The position numbers were made by a program, and so were the translations under genes. DNA of 64,000 nt. Origin: a virus. Positions within the stretch are counted from its first letter, which is position 1, and every line of letters begins with the position of its first letter. A model generated the notes under the pieces. It saw nothing but the letters and a program-made list of their open reading frames with translations, ran no database searches and was not told the origin of the DNA. This document shows, piece by piece, positions 60,895-64,000 of the stretch. The stretch is taken from IMG/VR virus record IMGVR_UViG_3300034073_004742, positions 1 to 64,000 of that record. The stretch is one strand, 5' to 3'.

Positions 60895-60922
60895 ATAATA
60901 CACCCAATCTCTGGTTTGTCAA
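60895..60922 (-). promoter_or_regulatory. Sigma-70-type promoter, leftward
   Basis: On the minus strand TTGACA (60922-60917) and TATTAT (60900-60895) are 16 bases apart. GGGTGTATTAT is also a match to the recurring GGTGTAT element, and its start is 33 bases before the gene at 60659-60862. The two promoter classes coincide here. Confidence 0.7.
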
Positions 60923-60945
60923 CACTAAAATTAGCATTTCGTGTC

Positions 60946-60973
60946 TTGACAAAGATTCACATAGTACTATTAT
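60946..60973 (+). promoter_or_regulatory. Sigma-70-type promoter, rightward
   Basis: TTGACA at 60946-60951 and TATTAT at 60968-60973, spacer 16 bases, on the plus strand. It points at the rightward glycosyltransferase operon starting at 61015. With the leftward promoter it forms a divergent pair at the strand switch. Confidence 0.7.
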
Positions 60974-61014
60974 TGGTGCAGCTGGGTGGTATTATATTTC
61001 TTAGGTCTACAATA

Positions 61015-62670
61015 GTGATAAATTCTACTATAGTAACTGGTATATGGGATCTTAGTAGAGATTCTTTGTCTGAAGGATGGGGTAGAAATTATCAGCATTA
61101 TATTGATAATTTTTCTAAATTATTATCTTCTTTACCAGATGACACACCTTTGATGGTTTTTGGAGATCAAGAATTAGAAGATCTTGTCTTTAGGCATAGA
61201 AATAAAGAAAATACAAGATTCTATATACATAAAAAAGTTGATTTTGATGGAAATTTCTTTCCTTTTTTTAAACAAGTACAGCAAATAAGACAAAGCGATA
61301 ATTGGTTAAATCAAGTTGGATGGTTAAGAGATAGTACTCAAGCAAAACTAGATTACTATAACCCTATGGTAATGAGCAAAATGTTTCTTTTGCATAATGC
61401 CAAGATATTTAATCCATTTAGTACAGAGTATATATTTTGGTTGGATGGTGGAATAACTAATACTGTTCATCCTGGATATTTTAGCCATGATAAAGTTCTA
61501 AATAAATTAGAGCATATTGTTAAAAAATTTCTATTCATATGTTTTCCATATGAAACCACAACAGAAATTCATGGGTTCGATATCGATCAAATGAATCAAA
61601 TTTGTGATGCTAGTGTTAACAGGGTAGCTAGGGGCGGATTTTTTGGTGGTCATATAGACTATATTTCTCAAGCTAGCAGTCTATACTATAGTTTATTGAG
61701 TCAAACTTTGAATAATAATCTTATGGGAACTGAAGAGAGTATATTTACAATAATGACCTATAAAGATCCAGACACTTATACTTATGAACCTATTGAGTCA
61801 AATGGATTAATAAATACATTTTTTGAAAAACTTAAAAATAGCCAAACATTAATAGAAACTAAAGTTCAAAGTACCAGAAAACCTTTTAAAAATAATGATA
61901 CGGTTTTATATATTAATGCTTTTAATTCTCCAGACCAATTACAAATGGTATTAGATAGTTTTGAAAAATATGATAATAATTTTATTAAACAAACTAGTAA
62001 AATATTATTAAATAATTCGACTAAAGAAGAATTATTACCTATATATGATATAATATGCGATAAATATAATTTTAAAGAACATCTAAAATATGGAAATAAA
62101 GGAGTTTGTGGATCTCGACAGTTTGCAGCGGAACATTTTTCCGATTCTGGATCCAGATATATGATATTTTTTGAAGATGATATGCTTTTAGATTTTAATG
62201 GATTTTGTAATTTTGGTTTTAATAAAAATATTCATAATTTATTTAATCGCATTGTTAAAATAATGAAAAATGAAGAATATGATTTTCTTAAATTTACTTT
62301 TAGTGAATTCTATGGCCATAATGGAGAACAATGGAGTTGGCATAATGTTCCTGGAGAAAAAAGATTAAAATATTTTGGTCGTACTCAAAAAAAACCAAAC
62401 ACAAAATTCTCTTGCATAAAATCTATAGATGGTCTTCCTTATGCCGAGGGAGAGGTTTACTACAGTAATTGGCCTCATATTATAGATCAAGAAGGTAATC
62501 AAAAGTGTTTTCTTGATACAAAATGGGATCATCCTTTCGAGCAAACATGGATGAGTCACATATACACTTTAACAATCGAGAATAAAGTAAAACCAGCAAT
62601 TCTATTAGCTAGTCCAATAACACATAATAGAGTCCATTTTTATGAATCAAATGAAAGAAGAGAAAATTGA
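61015..62670 (+). CDS. HtrL/YibB-like plus GT-A two-domain glycosyltransferase
   Basis: I place the start at the GTG at 61015 (551 residues), after the promoter; a longer frame from 60871 would start before the promoter. Residues 1-290 fit HtrL/YibB-like glycosyltransferases (TIVTGIWDLSRD, SKMFLLHNAKIFNP, IFWLDGGITN). The second half has LYINAFNSPDQLQMVL, GSRQFAAEHFSD and MIFFEDDMLL, a GT-A enzyme with an EDD metal motif. The fusion resembles the multi-domain enzyme at 23247-26183. Confidence 0.75.
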   Translation: MINSTIVTGIWDLSRDSLSEGWGRNYQHYIDNFSKLLSSLPDDTPLMVFGDQELEDLVFRHRNKENTRFYIHKKVDFDGNFFPFFKQVQQIRQSDNWLNQVGWLRDSTQAKLDYYNPMVMSKMFLLHNAKIFNPFSTEYIFWLDGGITNTVHPGYFSHDKVLNKLEHIVKKFLFICFPYETTTEIHGFDIDQMNQICDASVNRVARGGFFGGHIDYISQASSLYYSLLSQTLNNNLMGTEESIFTIMTYKDPDTYTYEPIESNGLINTFFEKLKNSQTLIETKVQSTRKPFKNNDTVLYINAFNSPDQLQMVLDSFEKYDNNFIKQTSKILLNNSTKEELLPIYDIICDKYNFKEHLKYGNKGVCGSRQFAAEHFSDSGSRYMIFFEDDMLLDFNGFCNFGFNKNIHNLFNRIVKIMKNEEYDFLKFTFSEFYGHNGEQWSWHNVPGEKRLKYFGRTQKKPNTKFSCIKSIDGLPYAEGEVYYSNWPHIIDQEGNQKCFLDTKWDHPFEQTWMSHIYTLTIENKVKPAILLASPITHNRVHFYESNERREN

Positions 62671-63317
62671 TAAATAACGAAGAACTAATTAATATATTTA
62701 CAAAAAATAAGTCTGTTACTTATTTTAATAAAAAATCTTCTGATAATGATCTTTTTCCATATTTAAATTATTGTTTAGATCATTCTTTAAAATCAAAAGA
62801 CTATTTATTTATGGAATTAGGAGTGTTCACAGGAAATACATTTAGTTGTATAAGATCCTCACTACCAGAAGATATTAATCTATATGGTTTTGATACATTT
62901 ACTGGACTACCAGAGGACTGGATGATAAATGAAAAAGATGTTCTATATGCAAAAGGTACATTTGCTCTAGACTATATTCCGCATAGCACCCATAATACAG
63001 AATTTATAGTTGGAAATATAGAAAATACAATGACTCCATTTCTTCAAAAACATGACAAAAAAATTTCTTTTGTACATTTTGATATGGATCTATATAATCC
63101 AACATTTTTTGCTTTAAAAGAAATGCATAATTATTTTTTAAATGGTACTGTTTTAGTATTTGATGATTTTTACAATTTACCTGGATGGGAAAATTATTCA
63201 TTTAAAGCACTTTTAGACTATGTTAATTTTTATAATGTTGAATTCGAACCATTATCAACAGTAGGCTGGTACGACGGATGGGCTTCTGCTGCTATTAAAA
63301 TAATAAATAGGATATAA
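62667..63317 (+). CDS. TylF-like SAM-dependent methyltransferase
   Basis: The 216-residue protein has LFMELGVFTGNTFSCI, YGFDTFTGLPEDW and VHFDMDLYNPT, the signature of TylF/MycF sugar O-methyltransferases. It starts with TTG, overlapping the upstream stop as TTGA, preceded by AGAAGAG. It likely methylates a sugar in the phage glycan. Confidence 0.8.
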   Translation: MINNEELINIFTKNKSVTYFNKKSSDNDLFPYLNYCLDHSLKSKDYLFMELGVFTGNTFSCIRSSLPEDINLYGFDTFTGLPEDWMINEKDVLYAKGTFALDYIPHSTHNTEFIVGNIENTMTPFLQKHDKKISFVHFDMDLYNPTFFALKEMHNYFLNGTVLVFDDFYNLPGWENYSFKALLDYVNFYNVEFEPLSTVGWYDGWASAAIKIINRI

Positions 63318-63318
63318 T

Positions 63319-64000
63319 ATGAAAAAGACAAAATTAAAAAACAATACTATATTTATACAAATAGCCTCTTATAGGGATCCTCAATTATTACCGACCCTTA
63401 AAGATATGCTAGAAAAAGCTAAGTATGCAGAAAATCTAAGAATAGGAATATGTTGGCAACACTCTTCTCAAGATGAATGGGATAAACTAGATGATTATAA
63501 AAATGATTCTAGATTTAGAATTATCGATGTTCCACACACGGATAGTCAAGGTGTATGTTGGGCAAGAAATAAGGTTCAATCCCTGTACCAAAACGAAAAA
63601 TATACTTTACAACTCGATAGTCACCATAGATTTGTACAAAATTGGGATTCTGAACTAATAGATATGCTAAAAAATCTTCAGAAAAAAGGACATAAAAAAC
63701 CACTAATAACTTCTTATATTCCCAGTTTCGATCCTGACAATGATCCAGCAGCAAGAGTAAACGAACCTTGGAAAATGAATTTTGACAGATTTATACCAGA
63801 GGGAGCAGTATTCTTTCTTCCTGCTTCATTTGATAGTTCAGAAGATAAAACTAGTCCATTACCAGGTAGATTTTATAGTGCTCATTTTGCTTTTACAGTA
63901 GGAGATTTTTGTAAAGAAGTTCCTCATGATCCCAATTACTATTTTCATGGAGAAGAAATCAGTATCGCTGTTAGAGCATTTACGCACGGATACGATATTT
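63319..64000 (+). CDS. GlcNAc-transferase-like glycosyltransferase (partial at window edge)
   Basis: About 227 residues are visible before the right edge. IFIQIASYRDPQLLPTLKDM, IGICWQHSSQDEW, SQGVCWARNKVQSLY and YTLQLDSHHRF match the Skp1-type (GlcNAc, PF11397) glycosyltransferase family; LDSH marks the metal-binding region. It is the third gene of the rightward operon and follows the methyltransferase by one base. Confidence 0.82.
   Translation, partial: MKKTKLKNNTIFIQIASYRDPQLLPTLKDMLEKAKYAENLRIGICWQHSSQDEWDKLDDYKNDSRFRIIDVPHTDSQGVCWARNKVQSLYQNEKYTLQLDSHHRFVQNWDSELIDMLKNLQKKGHKKPLITSYIPSFDPDNDPAARVNEPWKMNFDRFIPEGAVFFLPASFDSSEDKTSPLPGRFYSAHFAFTVGDFCKEVPHDPNYYFHGEEISIAVRAFTHGYDI

Noticed and set aside
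1-64000. tRNA genes or a reverse transcriptase
   Set aside because: No cloverleaf-like segment was found in the gaps and no reverse transcriptase motif was seen in any frame; this is reading by eye, not a search.

Overview
The window looks like an internal piece of a large, AT-rich tailed-phage genome (Caudoviricetes). Genes are tightly packed with ATGA-type overlaps and AAGGA/GGAG ribosome-binding sites, which fits a bacterial host. It carries a phage replication and nucleotide set (DNA polymerase III alpha, DnaQ-like exonuclease, DnaB helicase, primase, RecA/UvsX, PhoH, class Ia ribonucleotide reductase, dCMP deaminase, MazG, dNMP kinase), two inteins, homing or HNH endonucleases and its own sigma factor. 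No rRNA, tRNA, CRISPR array, terminase, portal or recognisable major capsid gene was seen, so this is not the whole genome. The host cannot be read from the sequence. The formylglycine-enzyme-like domains resemble those of aquatic bacteria such as cyanobacteria and planctomycetes, which is only a hint.

Almost everything is on the minus strand, so transcription runs from high to low coordinates. Region 1 (1-19.9 kb) is the replication, recombination and nucleotide module. Its upstream end has a near-consensus sigma-70 promoter (19834-19861) in front of dCMP deaminase, a small membrane protein, nrdB, nrdA, mazG and phoH. A run of small unknown genes with RecA and a Vsr-like nuclease follows, then helicase, primase, dNMP kinase, a RecB/Cas4-like nuclease broken by a class 3 intein, and finally a DNA polymerase III alpha gene in three separate pieces. 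One break holds a LAGLIDADG homing endonuclease gene; the other holds the proofreading exonuclease gene. Region 2 (19.8-26.9 kb) is a glycan-modification cluster: two RgpF-like proteins, two sulfotransferases, a DUF6473-like protein, a truncated glycosyltransferase and a 978-residue triple-domain glycosyltransferase.

Region 3 (26.9-46.7 kb) is the most unusual part. Five proteins share low-complexity Pro/Thr linkers. They carry circularly permuted formylglycine-enzyme-like domains (two genes), a glycine-rich domain beside a GC-rich transferred domain, a LecA-like domain, and a seven-repeat Asp-box propeller behind about 170 residues of Pro-Pro-Ser repeat. Two very Cys-rich proteins follow, one with a polyproline stalk and dozens of CxxCxxGxC units. 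Between them lie small membrane proteins, a holin-like protein and a papain-like peptidase with an intein in its active-site Asn motif. I infer a set of virion or host-surface adhesins, with the Thr-rich linkers as possible targets of the phage's own glycosyltransferases and sulfotransferases.

Region 4 (46.8-52.1 kb) holds an isolated, strongly terminated gene that may be structural, a DeoC-like protein lacking the catalytic lysines, a ClpP-like protease, a sigma factor and a PAP2 phosphatase. Region 5 (52.1-64 kb) is a second glycan cluster with GMP reductase, a deoxyribosyltransferase-like protein, a macro-domain protein and many glycosyltransferases. Two divergent sigma-70-type promoters at 60895-60973 mark a strand switch, after which the last three genes run rightwards.

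A recurrent element, GGTGTAT followed by A/T, lies 16-44 bases before nine minus-strand start codons in gaps between genes. It is a candidate phage-specific promoter, possibly read by the encoded sigma factor.
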